DNA of 64,000 nucleotides from Valencia hispanica (GCA_963556495.2 OY747721.1:14458149-14522148); one strand, 5' to 3'. Counted from the stretch's first letter, positions 23,280 through 36,005 are shown. A program made the numbers and translations. The notes: generated by a model from the letters alone, not told the origin.

Positions 23280-23900
23280 GTGTTAGACACAAACTTACAT
23301 CCTGGTTGAGGTCATGACCCTTCTTGAGGCTTAATGTTAGCATGCTTCATGTATCCCAAAACTAGTTTGGACGTGTGTTGCAGCAAAAATTTGCCCAGTT
23401 GGTCATTTAAAAGTGATGCTGAAGAATTTGGAAGCAGTCCTCCAATTTGTGCAATGCACCAGTTCCACTGGCAGGAAAGCAAACTCTGAATAATGATACC
23501 ATCCCATCTTGCTTGACAGCTGACCCTTTGGTTCCTATATTTGAAAGCAGACCTTACTTAGATGTGTCAACTTTCAAACAGGAGTAACTGTAGACAGGGA
23601 CACTGGAGTTCCAGCATTCCTCCTCAGTGGTTCCTTGGTTGTTCCTAAACCTCCTAGGGAATTTTGTTTTCGTCAGAGGATGACAGCTTGGGTGAGATGG
23701 TTAAGAAAGGGACTCATGTGGGTATTCAGACAGGGTAATGATCCTAAACACATGACAAAATTGCTTTTGGAATAGATAAAGTAGGCAAATATTACGGCTC
23801 TGGCTGCTCCAGAAGATTCCAGATTATTTTAATAGTTAGATTTGTTCCAGGGCATCAACCTGTTTAAATGACAAGTGTATGCAAATTTACTGAATTAATA
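23280..23900 (-). mobile_element. Degenerate Tc1-like fragment
   Basis: Blocks such as CAGTTGGTCATTTAAAAGTG, GTGCAATGCACCAGTTCCA and TGATACCATCCCATCTTGCT run in the order of the complement of a Tc1-like transposase gene. The match is from memory of the repeat style and is heavily worn; the assignment to Tc1 is moderate. Confidence 0.45.
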
Positions 23901-24327
23901 TAATCTCTATGCTGGCTACAACTGATGTATGATATTTCTGTAACCTATAAAGGGACATATATAAAATATGAATGGTATTAAGGGTATCTATATTAGGATA
24001 ATGGTTGCTATGGCGGCGCACAGTGTTGCAGCGGCTTCTCCAGCTCCTGGAATTAAGCCTAATTTGTTGCCCTTTGTGGGCACTTTTAGGACTAATTTAG
24101 TGCTAAATTCACGGCTGAAGTACAGCTCAATCGAACTGACAGACATCAGGGACAGTTTGGTAATTATAATATCACAAAAACTTAAATCTGCTCTCGGACG
24201 CCAACGGCTCCTGAGGACAACAGAGTGACGCAGCAGGATTCAGGAAGCAACGGGCAAGAGGAAACGATGTGCCCGAAAACAGAAGAGAGGAAAGCGGGCG
24301 GGTGCGCTAGTACAGTTAAAGGCTAGG

Positions 24328-24900
24328 AGACCGCCGATACCAACTCTCTTCCTGGCCAGCGTCCGCTCACTGGATAACAAATTGGACTTGTTACGTCTGA
24401 GTGTTTTTACAGAGATGAGGAACTGTGCTGTTCCTTGCCTAACGAAACGTGAATAAAGGTTGGTGTACGAACTGTGGACTGGTGAAAAGCTCCTGCTCTG
24501 AGGCGATAGAACTTATGACTGTGAAATGTCGGCCGTTTTATCTGCCACGAGAGTTAACTGCAGTGTTCTTCACCATTGTTTACATTCGACCGGGTGCAAA
24601 TGCCAACAAAGCATCAAAAGAGATATTTGACACCATTAGCTCGCTGCAAACGAAGCACCCGGAGGCGTTTTACGTGGTTCCGGGGGACTTTAACCATGTG
24701 AGACTGACGGACACTCTCCCAAGTTTTTACCAGCATGTCACCTTTCCTCCTCGCCCCCATCTTGGCCTCTCCGACCACATCTCCATCCTCCTGGGGCCAG
24801 CATACCGCCCCCTGCTGAGATGTATCAGGCCAACGAAGAAAACGATCACTGCGTGGCCCAGAGATGCGGCCTGTGTGCTCCAGGACTGTTTTCAGTGCAC
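24328..24900 (+). pseudogene. L2-like LINE endonuclease remnant
   Basis: Readable blocks are LFLASVRSLDNKLDLLRL (first metal-binding Asn replaced by Ser, since the family has NVRSL), then a gap where the catalytic ETW box should be. After it come CRPFYLPRELTAVFFTIVYI, AFYVVPGDFNHVRLTD and GLSDHISI. The GDFNH and SDH boxes are intact, but the Glu box is lost, so the nuclease cannot work. Confidence 0.8.
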
Positions 24901-26683
24901 AGGTATTCAAAGAGGCAGCTACACATGAAGAAGAGGTGGACCTGGAGGAATATACATCATCTGTCCTTGGTTTCATCTCCAAATGTGCTGATGATGTCAC
25001 CACCACCAGGATAATAACCTGCTATCCGAACCAGAAACCCTGGCTGAACTCTGAGGTGAGAGCTCTGCTGAAAGCTAGGGATGCTGCATTCAAGGCAGGT
25101 GAGGCATCAGCACTCAGAGAGGCCCGAAAAGGACTGACTGAGGGCGTTACGAGGGCCAAAGCCACATGCGCCCAGAAAATCCAGGGTCACTTCACCACCA
25201 ATGACCCTCGGCGCATGTGGAGGGCCATTAAATACATCACAGACTACAACACCAAGGATGTACAATGCCCAAGAGACCCCTCCTTGCCAGATGCACTCAA
25301 CCATTTCTATGCCCGCTTTGAGTTCCCTGATGTCTCCCCCAGCACCAAACTTATACCACCACCTGGTGACACGCCCATCAGTGAGACCACAGCAGATGTA
25401 AGGAAGACCCTTCAGTGTATCAACCCTCACAAAGCAGCAGGGCCCGACAACATCCCAGGGCGGGTACTGAGGGACTGTGCACACCAGCTGGTTGAGGTGC
25501 TGGCAGACATCTTTAACACCTCACTGTCACTGTCATCTGTCCCCACCTGCTTAAAGACTGCCACGATTGTCCCCGTCCCCAAGTGCTCCACAGTGACAAG
25601 CCTGAATGACTATCGGCCCATACCTTTAACCCCGGTAGTCATGAAGTGCTTCGAGAGGTTGGTCATGACCCACATCAAAGACGCCATCGATATCACTGTG
25701 GACCCCCACCAGTATGCCTACAGGAAAAATCGCTGCACTGACGACGCCATTTCATCGGTGGTCCACACAGCCCTGACCCATCTGGAGAGCAGAAACTCCT
25801 ATGTCCGTCTGCTCTTTCTGTATTTCTCCTTCAACACCATCATCCCACAGATGCTGGTGCAGAAGCTCTCCTTCCTCGGACTGAGTCCCATGCTGGGGAA
25901 CTGGGTCCAGGACTTCCTGACCAATAGACTGTTAAGATCCACAACACCATCTCCTCCTCCATCACCCTCAGGACAGGCTCACCACAGGGCTGCGTGTTGA
26001 GCCCCCTCTTGTTCACTTTGCTGACGTATGACTGCTCAGCGAGACACCCCAGCTGTCATATAGTTAAGTTTGCGGATGACACAGCAGTGGTGGGACGCAT
26101 CACCAACAACGATGAGTCCAAATACAGAGAGGAGGTGGAAAACCTGGTGCAGTGGTGCAGAGAAAACAACCTCTGCATCAATGTGAAGAAGACCAAGGAG
26201 ATGGTGGTGGATTTCAGAAGGGACAAGCGTCCTCTCCTTCCCCTGTACATCGGAGGAGCAGCTGTGGAAATGGTCTCCAGCTTCAGGTACCTGGGTGTGC
26301 ACATATCCAATGACCTCACCTGGAATGCCAACACTTCACGTCTGGTCAAGAAGGCCCACCAGCGTCTCTACTTCCTGAGGAAGCTGCGGAGAGCTGGACT
26401 TGGAAGCTCCGTCCTGAGGAGTTTCTATCACTGTGCAGTGGAGAGCGTCATCTGCACCTGCATCACCGTGTGGCACGGCAGCTGTACTGCTGCTGAGAGG
26501 AAGGCTCTGCAGCGGGTGGTGAAAGCAGCACAAAGGACTGTAGGGAACACGCTTCCCACCACCTCGGATCTCTACACGTCCCGATGCAGGGGACGGGCCC
26601 TCCGCATCCTGAAGGACTCCACCCATCTGGCTCATAGCCTGTTTCAGCCCCTGCCCTCAGGCAGGCGGCTGAGGAGCATATAG
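24901..26683 (+). pseudogene. L2-like LINE reverse transcriptase, frameshifted
   Basis: The linker reads PNQKPWLNSEVRALLKARDA and the RT entry is INPHKAAGPDNIPGRVL, followed by LNDYRPIPLTPVVMKCFERL and DPHQYAYRKNRCTDDAIS. Motif A is damaged: RLLFLYFSFNTI lacks the catalytic Asp and two residues. A frameshift near 25,970 separates this from motif C (KFADDTAVVG, about 26,066) and the thumb (RYLGVHISNDLTW, KKAHQRLYFLRKLRRAGLG). A first frameshift lies near 24,900. Confidence 0.86.
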
Positions 26684-26915
26684 AGCAAGACCACCAGGCT
26701 CAATAACAGCTTCTTCCCTGCAGCTGTTAGACTGTTGAACTCCAGTTGTGTCCTGTAGAGCACATTTATTTTTATTTATTTATTAGATTTATTTAAAAAA
26801 ATTTTTTTACTAATTTAATTTAAATGGCTTATAAAATCAGACCTGAGTCCTAATTTCATACCATCACATTTAACGTGAGATGGTATGACAATAAAAGTTC
26901 CTTAAATCCTTGAAT

Positions 26916-27589
26916 AATGTGCCATGTCACAAGGCTATGCACAAAGAGATGCACAATGTATCAAATTGCAATATTAGTATGTGCAGTCGCAAAAGACGGT
27001 ATACACGCAATATCTGATGGGATAGGATTGTATATCTGCCCAATTGATAATATATTTTGACAGCTGGACAAATTGACCCTAATGCATTTGTTTACTGGCT
27101 GAGAGATTTATGGAAAGTTGGGGGGTGGGGGTGTTATGTAATTGTAGAGAAAGATATATATATATATATAGATGTAACAGCTAGGCTAAAAAATTTTTTT
27201 TAAAACACACAGATACAATCATTCTACAACATTGGCAAAAAGAGCTAAGAAAACTCCAAATATCAATTAAAATGGTCATACTACAATGCCAAAGCAATCA
27301 CATTTTAGATTGAACTAAAAAATGGCCTAAACAAAGAAAAGGTTTTCGGTTTTTTGGCCGTCTGAACCTCTTTCCAGATAGTTGGAGCTCAAACTCGCCA
27401 AGAAGAAGGTAATATGGGGATTGGAGAATGTCTTTTTGCCTTTTGTTTTACTTGCTTTGAAAATGTTTCTGTTAGATCAGGTAATTTAGTACCTGATCAG
27501 AAGAAAGCTCAGAAGAAACCTTTCAGGGGCCAAAAACCTGTTCACAAAATTCTATATATTATAAAACTACTCCCTCATCCAACCTTCGT
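26916..27589. other. Non-coding, nothing recognised
   Basis: AT-rich, with a short (AT)n run near 27,155. No element or exon could be supported. Confidence 0.5.
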
Positions 27590-28125
27590 TTCCCCTTTGG
27601 ACAGGGTGGGTGGCTCTTCATCTCAAGCTTGGGTACCCTACCAGAGACCTGAGAGCTTGAGGGTTTTTCACAGTACCTTAGCTGTTCCTAGCACTGCGCT
27701 CCTCTGTACTGAGATGTCAGATTGTTTTCAAGGTATTTGTTGGAGCCACTTCTCCAGTGTGGCGGTCACTGGCCCTTGTGCTCCGATGACGACAGGCACC
27801 ACGGTTACCTTCACCTGCTAGGTTTTTTCTAGCTCGTCCCTGAGCTCTTATTATTTCTCCAGTTTCTCATGTTCCAATTTCCTGATGTTTCCACTTTTTG
27901 GGATAACCACATCGATCACAATGGCTGTCCTCTGCGGCTGATAAAGGATCACAAAGTCTGGTTGGTCGGTCATTACCTTTTTGTCTGTTAAAATCTGGAA
28001 GTCCCACATAATCTGAGCTCGGTCATTTTTCACCACCTTGGAAGGTGATTCCCACTTTGACTTCAGGGTCTTCAGTTCAATTCCCCACAGATGATTCGTT
28101 ACACTATACCAGCCTCTTGGTTATG
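27590..28125 (-). pseudogene. LINE C-terminal restriction-like endonuclease remnant
   Basis: On the minus strand the frame reads MWDFQILTDKKVMTDQPDFV, then AIVIDVVIPKSGNIRKLEHE, and after stops VKVTVVPVVIGAQGPVTATL and SDISVQRSAVLGTAKVL. The PD followed by an ID-V core suits the restriction-like endonuclease found behind the RT of early-branching LINEs (R2/R4/Dong/Rex6 type). Three or more stops show decay. The RT itself is not in the window; the element is cut by the (AT)n and SINE region at 28,139. The clade is an inference. Confidence 0.65.
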
Positions 28126-28132
28126 TCATTCC

Positions 28133-28138
<6 letters not shown>

Positions 28139-28215
<77 letters not shown>

Positions 28216-28221
28216 ATATAT
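28139..28221. repeat. (AT)n microsatellite
   Basis: About 41 TA/AT units with two CAT interruptions, directly before the V-SINE. Confidence 0.98.
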
Positions 28222-28570
28222 ACACTCGAGGCTGTACAGTGCCGCAGTTGATAGCACTGTTGCCTTGCTGCAAGAAGGTCCCGGCCTGGGGTCTTTCTGC
28301 ATGGAGTTTGCATGTTCTCTCTGTGCATGCATGAGTTCCCTTCGGGTACTTTGGCGTCCTCCCACAGTCCAAACACATAATTGGTCTCTTTAAATTGCCC
28401 TTAAGTATGAGTGTGTGTGTACAACTGTTGTTTGTCCTGTGTGTCTCTATGTTCCCCTGTGATGGACTGGCGACCTATCCAGGGTATACCCTGCCTCTCA
28501 TCCGATGACTCAGAGAGTTGCAACCCTGCAAAGGATGGAAGGTATGGATAACATACCGATGGATGGATAT
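28222..28570 (+). mobile_element. V-SINE-type tRNA-derived SINE
   Basis: A worn tRNA-like head (CAGTTGATAGCACTGTTGCC, then AAGAAGGTCCCGGCCTGGGG) is followed by the conserved core TTTGCATGTTCTCTCTGTGC, CCTCCCACAGTCCAAACACA and GATGGACTGGCGACCTATCC. It ends in CGATGGATGGATA, the (ATGG)n-type tail shared with LINE2 partners. The B box has decayed. No target duplication was identified because the left border lies in the microsatellite. Confidence 0.85.
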
Positions 28571-30137
28571 ATATACTCTCACACCCACACTTGTACAACT
28601 TAAGGATGTCATATAAGAAAGATCATTGCACTTCTCCCCTCACGCATAAACGCACACTGGATGCAGGAGGAAAAAAGAGAAAAATGGGTCTGAAAGCCAG
28701 AAGGCCAGAGAAGCTTTTCATGACAATAACCTGCTGTAGGGCTGCTTGTATCCCTTCACGTAGATTACACTGAGTTGCTGAGGGATGAGTGGCAAGAAAA
28801 AGCATGACAAACACAGAAAATATTAGGTGAAGAACATTCACACAAAGAACAGAAAAGAAAGAAATCTGTGTCATTTTTGCTCCCATGGCCTGGAGAGATG
28901 GCAGGCTAAATGCTCTTTTAAAACAGCTTGAACACTGAAATGATGATGGCTCCCTTTTTTGCCTCAGCAAAGCACATTAATACATAGTTGAATGCCATTT
29001 CCACTTTTGTTAAATGGCTCACCTATTGCGTATTCAATTAGAATGACTGTCTCTCATTTGGAAGATGGGGCCAGAACCCATATAAATCCCCTCCCTCTGA
29101 GAGTGGAGCTGCAGAATGCATTGGGCAGCAATGGGATGCATGTGGAGCTCCGTGTATGGGGATGGTATATAAATGTTAATGGGACAAAAGAGGTTGTTGG
29201 GTATTAGCTTCAGGCAAAAAAAAGTTATTCCTGTCCAGAGCTGTTTTATTGAGAAAGGAGGTTTTTAAACCATTTGCACAATTAAAAACCTCCTCTTGAT
29301 CTAAAATGAGAAATAGGCGTGAACTGATTCAATATATTAATTTGAAACCATCTTACGTTTGAACCTACTTTTGATCAAAATATACATCCAGATTTAAGTC
29401 CTTTAATGAGATGCCAGAGAAGTCCTTGAGTAAGCAAACACTTTCTCCTGTTTTGTCTTGCTGCATGAGGCCCAGAGTAACACAGTCACTGAACCTCGTC
29501 CACCTCCTGCTGCGTGCTTGTGTCAGCTGACTGAAACAAGGCTACTACACTTTTAACCTGTTGACAAGAAAAACTAATTTGGCTGTTTGGAAAGATTTCC
29601 AGTTGCTACAAACACAGAGTGTCATAACAGTGCCCAACATCAATCTAAGTAAGGTAATGCTGTTTTAAGAATACAGCTGTGAAGTTACAAGCAGCATATT
29701 TTTGAAGCAGCCTAATTCTGGCTGGCTGCTGGAGCAGATAGCCTGACTAATTAAGCAGCAAATATCAGCTTGTGATACTGGCTACCGTAAAAAGAGCAAA
29801 ATAGAAGAAATATATGTAATCCTGTGAGAAATAAACAAATTCTAATGCAGCTTAACTCTGTGGATCAAAATCTGAACAATAAATAGAGATGCAACGATAA
29901 AGTTTTGTGATTGTACCCACTTTCTCATTTTTGTAAAAATCTTAATGCGGATACAAATTTTAACCAATTGAAATTTCTTTCTTTTAATGAGCTATTTGAG
30001 ATCCGGTAAAATAAGGCATCTGCATACAGACAGGAAGTGGATCAAATGGTCAGAACCACCTGGAGCTTGGAGGGTGGACTTCAGAAGAAGGGTGACGTGC
30101 GAAAAACACAGAAGAAGAGGAGGAAGAAACAACAAAA
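28571..30137. other. Non-coding, nothing recognised
   Basis: No recognised repeat. Parts at about 28,860-29,200 and 29,400-29,800 look like unique sequence. Open frames up to 115 codons have no domain. Confidence 0.45.
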
Positions 30138-31146
30138 ATGGAGTCCATCCAGCAGCTCATGGTTGTCTTGCTTGCTTTTTGTTTTTTTTTTTACACAAAT
30201 TGGACCGCTGTGTTTAATAAAAGGCTCTGTGTGGCGAGGAGAGGAACAATTGAAAAGAAAAGAAAACTTTTGGCGATGTCCAACTTTGTTTGTCAAGAAG
30301 GAGAAGGGATCGCCTTGTGGTAAGCACCTTTAACCCGTTGAAATCAGTTTGTGGTAACACAGGCAACAGATGGTGGGTTATTTTGGAATTACTGATTATT
30401 TTGTTTAAACCATATGAAAAGATTCAAGCAAGCCATCAACAAATGAGCAGCTTTCCTTCAAAAGTACCCTTAATCACAGTGCAAGACATAAAAAAACAAA
30501 GCAACAACAACAGAAAAACAATTCAGCTGCGGCTTGAAGGGACTTAAAATGAAAAACAATACATGAATTTTTCCAGCAGAGACTAATAACACGTAACTTA
30601 GTTGTTATTAAGGGTTAAAATTGAATGGAAATGTAATAAAGTGCTAACGGAAAGAAAAATCTTCCGAAGCTTTTGAACCATGTGACAAAGCCACTTTAAA
30701 CCGCAGCAGAATTGAGGCTGATGAGGAGATAAACAATACGCATTCATGTTCTTTTTAACCTCTCCAATTTTTATATGGATATTTATCAGTGAGGTAAACA
30801 ATGATTGCAGTAATAACAAAACAGGCAGAGTGTGTTGAATATCTAACTGGAAACTTTTGCAATTAATTATAATCGCTCTCACACGTAGCCTCTGTACTAG
30901 AAATGTATGTGATGTAGCATCCTAATACTGATATGGTGATGTAACTCATCCTTGTGTGTCTTTTTTCAGGAGCTTTTTCCTTTTGTGAAGCATCGCAGAC
31001 AACCCATCCCTTGGGCTTTCAGCCGTGCCAATGAGTGGTGGGATGTGATAGTCCAAGGATTCACACACACGCAGTGGGTGCACAACTTCTGGATGTCAGA
31101 GGAAACCTTCTTATACTTATGTCTATATACTTACATCTTATATTAA
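30138..31146 (+). pseudogene. PIF/Harbinger transposase remnant, two exons
   Basis: First exon candidate at 30,138-30,319 opens MESIQQLMVVLLAFCFFFYT and carries a basic RRRRDRLV-like end before a GTAAGC donor. An intron of 650 bp ends at TTTTTTCAG (30,969). The second exon reads ELFPFVKHRRQPIPWAFSRA, NEWWDVIVQGFTHTQW and NFWMSEETFLYL, which matches the segment just ahead of the Harbinger DDE nuclease domain (WWD, then F-M-tail to LC). The frame stops at 31,146 and the nuclease is absent. Exon 1 also needs a frame change to join. Confidence 0.6.
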
Positions 31147-31359
31147 TTCCTCTCTAATAATCAGCATATCACATTGTATTAGTTGCAGAATGGATAGTTG
31201 TTAACTTTTTGCTTTAAATAAGGATTTTCTTTTATGTAAATGCTGCGAAACTAGTAATTCTACTGAAAGTTATCATACTGCAAAAATCTTATACCAGCCC
31301 ATCCCTACTGAGAAACCCAAATGAACTGGCTTAAAAACACACATCAGTCAGGGTGATTA

Positions 31360-31760
31360 ACTCAGTGCTGATTAATCGTCCCATTCGTTAATAATATGTC
31401 TAAAATTCCACAATACAAATCCACCAGTAATGATCCAATCCTCCCCCCATTGTGTGGTTTATCTCATATGCTCAAACAGCAAAAGCAAATTGTGAATAAT
31501 TTTAATCGGCGAATCAACTGGCATGCGGTTTTTCCAGCGGTAATGATTCCCTCATTCGGTCCTAATTAACTGTGGCTATTAAAACCAAGGGAAATGTAAT
31601 GCCCTGGGTCCTGTGTCAGGTAGTAAGGAGGAGGACGGCGCAGGAGGACTCAATTAGGCCTTTGCTGTTCCCAGGTTATCACGCGACATGTTTGCCAATT
31701 AAGTGAAGTAGCCTCTGATGTTTGCATGCCTCTGTCAGTTCTGTCTCAGACGCCCCAGCA
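31360..31760. promoter_or_regulatory. Candidate conserved non-coding block
   Basis: Complex, repeat-free sequence with several homeodomain-type cores: GATTAATCG, CGTTAATAAT, CCTAATTAACTG, CTCAATTAGG and CCAATTAAG. The density of TAAT cores together with the absence of decay or repeats resembles intronic enhancers in large vertebrate introns. Conservation cannot be judged from one genome. Confidence 0.3.
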
Positions 31761-33339
31761 ACACAGAAACGGCATCGCTCTGGATCCAACCCCCCACCCC
31801 TTCCAACGGTGAAGGAACTGACACTGCACTATGCCCCAAAAAGGCAGTAATTACAGGATGGATGGGAGACTGTTATATAAGCACAGTGCTGCCGATAGGG
31901 CCAGGCAGGCAACGCTGATGCCAGGTTTTAAACAAGTACCAGCAGGATCGAGTTATAGCAGAATTACTCAGGGCAGAAACACAGACACATTTCCACTTTA
32001 GGAGCAGGCAAAAGCAAGAGGGGAAAGAAAGTTAGGCTATTGATATTTTTTGAAGTCTGTGGTGTTGCATGGCTGTTTTGGAATTTGGAAACAAGTTTCC
32101 AGCCTTGACAAATAAAGCAGCAATACATTTTCAAAAACTATCCTGCTCAAATCTAATGCCAGTCACTTTCAGAATATGAGCTCTTATAGCTGCTTTAAGC
32201 AGATTTCCCCCCCAGTGAGGGTAGTTCTGGATCGTGACTCAGTGAGTGTGGGAGAGGAAGGCAGAGACAAGCAGACACATTAGCCTTCCCTTATGGCACA
32301 TTCTGTGAGGCAACAAGAGTCAGACTGCATGATGCTGACTGTCATTGACTTGTTATGAAAGCATTGCGGGGCCGAGGCTTATCCATCACGTTGGGGGGTG
32401 GAAGTCGGGGTGAAAGGACGGCTGGGCGGGCCAGAGGGGGGCCAAGCGTGGGCGAGGCAGCCCTGTTGCCTGTCACTCATCACGCACCACTGCATGACCG
32501 CCAACCTTGTCTGGCCTGTGCACAATGGGAGGTCTGGGGCTCGACTGTATGAGCAGTCATTCCCCGTTTCCCTCCTCCCAGCTGCCAACGTGAGGAGATA
32601 AGATAGGGGAGGGCAGGAGGGGAAGCTAAAAGGAGTCAAAACACACCGGACAGGCATTCGTCTTACACTGAGCCTTGAAGACCTCACTGCTTAGGAGTGA
32701 ATATCTGCTCTGTTCACGACTGAAACCTCTCTTAAACTTACTTACAAGTCCTGGCTGAGTCTCCAAGAAATAATCTATTTCAACAAATATAAAATGCAAT
32801 TATCCAGAGTCATTAAGGTGTAATAACTGGAGGTGTGAGCAGAAAGTTACAGTACCACCCAACTGAAAAATACATACCACTTGTAAAGTGTGCACTGCAG
32901 TTTAGGAGACAGAACTGTTCCTCCCAGCAATTAGGGAGCAAGAGAGAGAGAGTGGTGGAGAGAGAGGGAGAGAGGGGTGCATATGTAAAGGGAAAGCTTT
33001 ATGTCGGCTGCGGAAAGAAAATAAGGAAAAAAGCTGAAGTCAGCAGGAGCAATAAATCCTCCAATGCTGAGCAGTTACTTCCAGCTCTGTCCGGTTCTGG
33101 GGACCTCATCCCGAACCTGAAGGCTGGGCTCTGCTTAGTAGCTTTAGCAGCGGGGAGGCGAATTCAGTCTAAAGAATGGCCACTTCTTCGATTGACCCCC
33201 TCTGCCTAGGTGGAGTTGGTCCAGGTGGGAACTCAGGCTCAGACTACTCTGGCCAGTGAAAGGATACTTCCCAGCAGCGCCGCAGTCTGTGACCACAGCT
33301 TGACCTCCAACACAGCTTTGCACTTCCACGAGGCGGGTG

Positions 33340-33490
33340 AAAAAAAAAATCAATAGATCAAGCGGAGGGAAATGCAGCCGAGATTGAGATGAATGATCAC
33401 TGCGCTAATTCTATTAATCTCTTTATGGGGCCATAATAAGTGAGACGTTAAATGGATATGGAGGAGATCAATTAGGGAAATCAAACAATG
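33340..33490. promoter_or_regulatory. Candidate conserved non-coding block
   Basis: Contains GCTAATTCTATTAATCTC, GGGGCCATAATAAG and GATCAATTAGGG in a repeat-free setting. The first two are homeodomain- or MADS-like AT cores. Only the sequence style supports this. Confidence 0.25.
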
Positions 33491-35214
33491 GATACAGAGT
33501 TTTGATTTAAACGAAGTGAGAGGATATGTTAGCCTAATGTGGAAAGCCTTAAATCAAAGAGACTTAAATGCAGTCAGTTGGGTCCAATAGGCTACTCTGC
33601 TTTTAAATTACAAATAGAAGAATTTTAGAAGCATCTAAGCTTCATCTGGTATAATGGATTGCCTCATTCTGTATATAGTTTTTTTAACCCTGCATTAAAG
33701 TTTTACAGCAGCTTTGACATAGATTCTAAGCTCATTCTACAGAAGATGGCATTAGGATGTAAGTAGGGTTGTAATCTTGTGGTACTAGATATTAAAAAGC
33801 CATAAGATTTCTTATTAAAGTGAACTCTCAGAATGCAACTCCATCTCGTAAATTAAGTGACTTTTATCAGCTCGAGAAAAGATGATGTCATTCTCTACCC
33901 ACAATGCAATTTGTGACATGGTACAGTGGTAGGGGTGCAAACATTTGTTAACATAATGTAGCTTTGGTGCAAACAAAACCTAAAACTAAAAAACTAAAAA
34001 ATAGTTTTCGATAAACAAGGCATCAGTTACAATAGTTGGTGAACTTGTGCATGCATGAATGATCATATAGTGAGGGAAATGGTTGCAAAAGACATATTTT
34101 TATTCCATAGGTAAGGCCGCTGGCACAACTTCCTTCGTTGCATGACTCTAACACAATATAATTTTACTGTATTTTAGCTAAAAGTATAGCCGCAGATGAG
34201 CCATCGGCGCTAGCTCTGGTGGCTAGCATCTTGCTCCCCCCTGCTTGCTCCAGGGAAGGCCTCAGCCTATGCTTTACGTTAACAGTATAGGTCATTTTGT
34301 TTCTCTGAACTTGACCACCAGTTGCGTACGCAATGTTTATTCGTCTTCGGATGTTAATCGTGCACTTGTTGGACAAAGATGGCTTACTATGGTATTGACT
34401 GCACTAACAGATGATCCTAGAAGCCTCTGCTCCATTTTTTGCAGTAAGTAAAATCATTTCTGCTGGGCATTGTTGTATTCTACTTTTTTGAGGCTATTTT
34501 TATTATGCAGTACATATGTTTTAATTATATCTTTTTTAAGCTTTAGAAGTAATAGGCCTGTTTATATTATTCAGGGTAGTAAAACATGACTCTGTTACCA
34601 GTATTTTATAGGGTTGAAGGTTTTAAGTAAACAAACTCTTGAGTAAAGATATGAATTGAAAGCAGGGAGGATCAGCTATAACTCTAAGTCATGTTATAAC
34701 CCAGTTCATGGTAAGGTCAAGAGACCTGGAGAAAATAAATGGCCTGTCAAGATGTAGAAGGAGGAGAGAGGAGTCATGTGATATGTTCTTTGTTCTTTTT
34801 CAAATAAATATGATACAGCCTTGTAAGAGAACGAGTCAGTCAGATCTTGTCTGGCTCCCATCTGCAGATGTGTCTTAAAAACAGATATCTGATTGTGTGT
34901 GTTTTTGTTATTCTCTGTCTCTCAGTTCTGGGTCTTATTTTGAAACAGTTCCCGCTGGGGTTTTGGAGTTCGGCGCCCCCACCTCTCTGAGCAGGAAGTG
35001 AGTTGCAGAGCACATTATGAGAAGAAGCCGACAGCATTTAAGATAACGCTGCTTGATCAAAAATCGGTTGAAATTATGACATTTCTTTTTTAACTTCACA
35101 TATTGATTATTCAAACTTGTCTTAATTCAAATTCACATAGTTTTAGTGAAAGTTATGGGCCAAAAAGGCTTCATGATTTTATTTGACAAAATTATTGAAT
35201 CTGCCTAGAAGGCA

Positions 35215-35520
35215 GAGTCGCTCAACTGCGATATTCTGGCTAAAAGCGCCCGCCAACCTCCGATAGCTTCACTTACCTAGGCTAGCTCAGTTAGCTCGTA
35301 ACTACATCAGCTCAGAGTTTGATGGGTGTCAATCATCCGCCCCACACTCACAGCCCCATTCTCAGCTCCACCTCTTTGTCCATCTTTTGTATTTCCCGGG
35401 AGTGACGAGACTTCTGACACGATCGAGATGGCAGTGGTGGGAACCGCCCAGTGGGCTTCAATTCAGCTCTTCAGAAACCTATGTATGACGTCGCAGAGGC
35501 TCCGTCCATCTTACATACAC
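35215..35520 (+). repeat. Interspersed repeat with GATGGC-type ORF, copy 1
   Basis: Similar in the same orientation to 44,290-44,594. Shared blocks include GCGCCCGCCAACCTCCG, GTCAATCATCCGCCCC, TCAGCTCCACCTCTTTG and CAGCTCTTCAGAAACC, followed by TGACGTCGCAGAGGCTCCG. It is a common fish repeat whose full copies end in TATACAGTCTATGG; that end is lost here. Confidence 0.75.
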
Positions 35521-36005
35521 GGGTGGCAGAGCTCTCAAGCCTCACGCAATAAGGGTGAGACACACGCATTTTCTTGTCTTTACACTCACACACGCCACAC
35601 ATGACATTCCTCACGTTGAAAACTACCCTGAATGGACTATGTACAGAGTGATCCACTGCACTGTCTGTCAGAGCTCAGTCTAAGCCCTGCATTTTGTGGA
35701 GCTGCTTCATACTTTATTGACAGCCTGGTGGGCAAATTGCATGATGGATTTTACAGGATTCCCCCACCTCCCCTTTTACCTCAAGCAACGCACGATTCAG
35801 TGCGAGGAATACCGGGAAGACCGGAAAGACAAAGGACGGTTGGATGGTTGGAAGTTGGAACTAAAATAAATGATCAGGTAATAACTACGTATTCCATTGT
35901 AGTATACTGATCAGTTATTGATAGGGAACAACTTTGTGGGACCAATTTGCATTCAGCTAAAAGTACTCCATTGATAGCCACAAGTAGCAGTGTGTAGCAG
36001 AATTA

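Larger units (their letters stand above)
23985..26915 (+). mobile_element. L2-like LINE, inactive
   Basis: A 2.9-kb element with remnants of the endonuclease, a long RT region and a 3' part ending in GACAATAAAAGTTCC. It differs clearly from the Rex1-like copies and is GC-richer than its surroundings, with a well kept RT thumb. Several frameshifts and a damaged motif A show that it is dead. The RT wording (SARHPSCHIVKFADDTAVVG and LFQPLPSGRRLRSI) matches the L2/Maui group of fish LINEs as I remember it. Confidence 0.85.
31147..36002. other. Mostly single-copy non-coding sequence
   Basis: This is the longest stretch with few recognised repeats. It contains the interspersed repeat at 35,215-35,520 and two candidate conserved non-coding blocks listed separately. 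Open frames such as 32,355-32,687 and 32,835-33,209 lie on GC-rich or purine-rich stretches and have no domain. Confidence 0.5.

Noticed and set aside
24614..25484. Minus-strand frames of 125-130 codons over the L2-like LINE
   Set aside because: Shadows of the plus-strand endonuclease and RT frames, which have clear motifs.
28045..28393. Frames encoding long Ile-Tyr repeats
   Set aside because: They are translations of the (AT)n microsatellite; the same holds for 51,583-51,936.
32355..33209. Several open frames of 65-124 codons in GC- or purine-rich DNA
   Set aside because: Frames overlap on both strands, composition explains the lack of stops, and no domain is visible.
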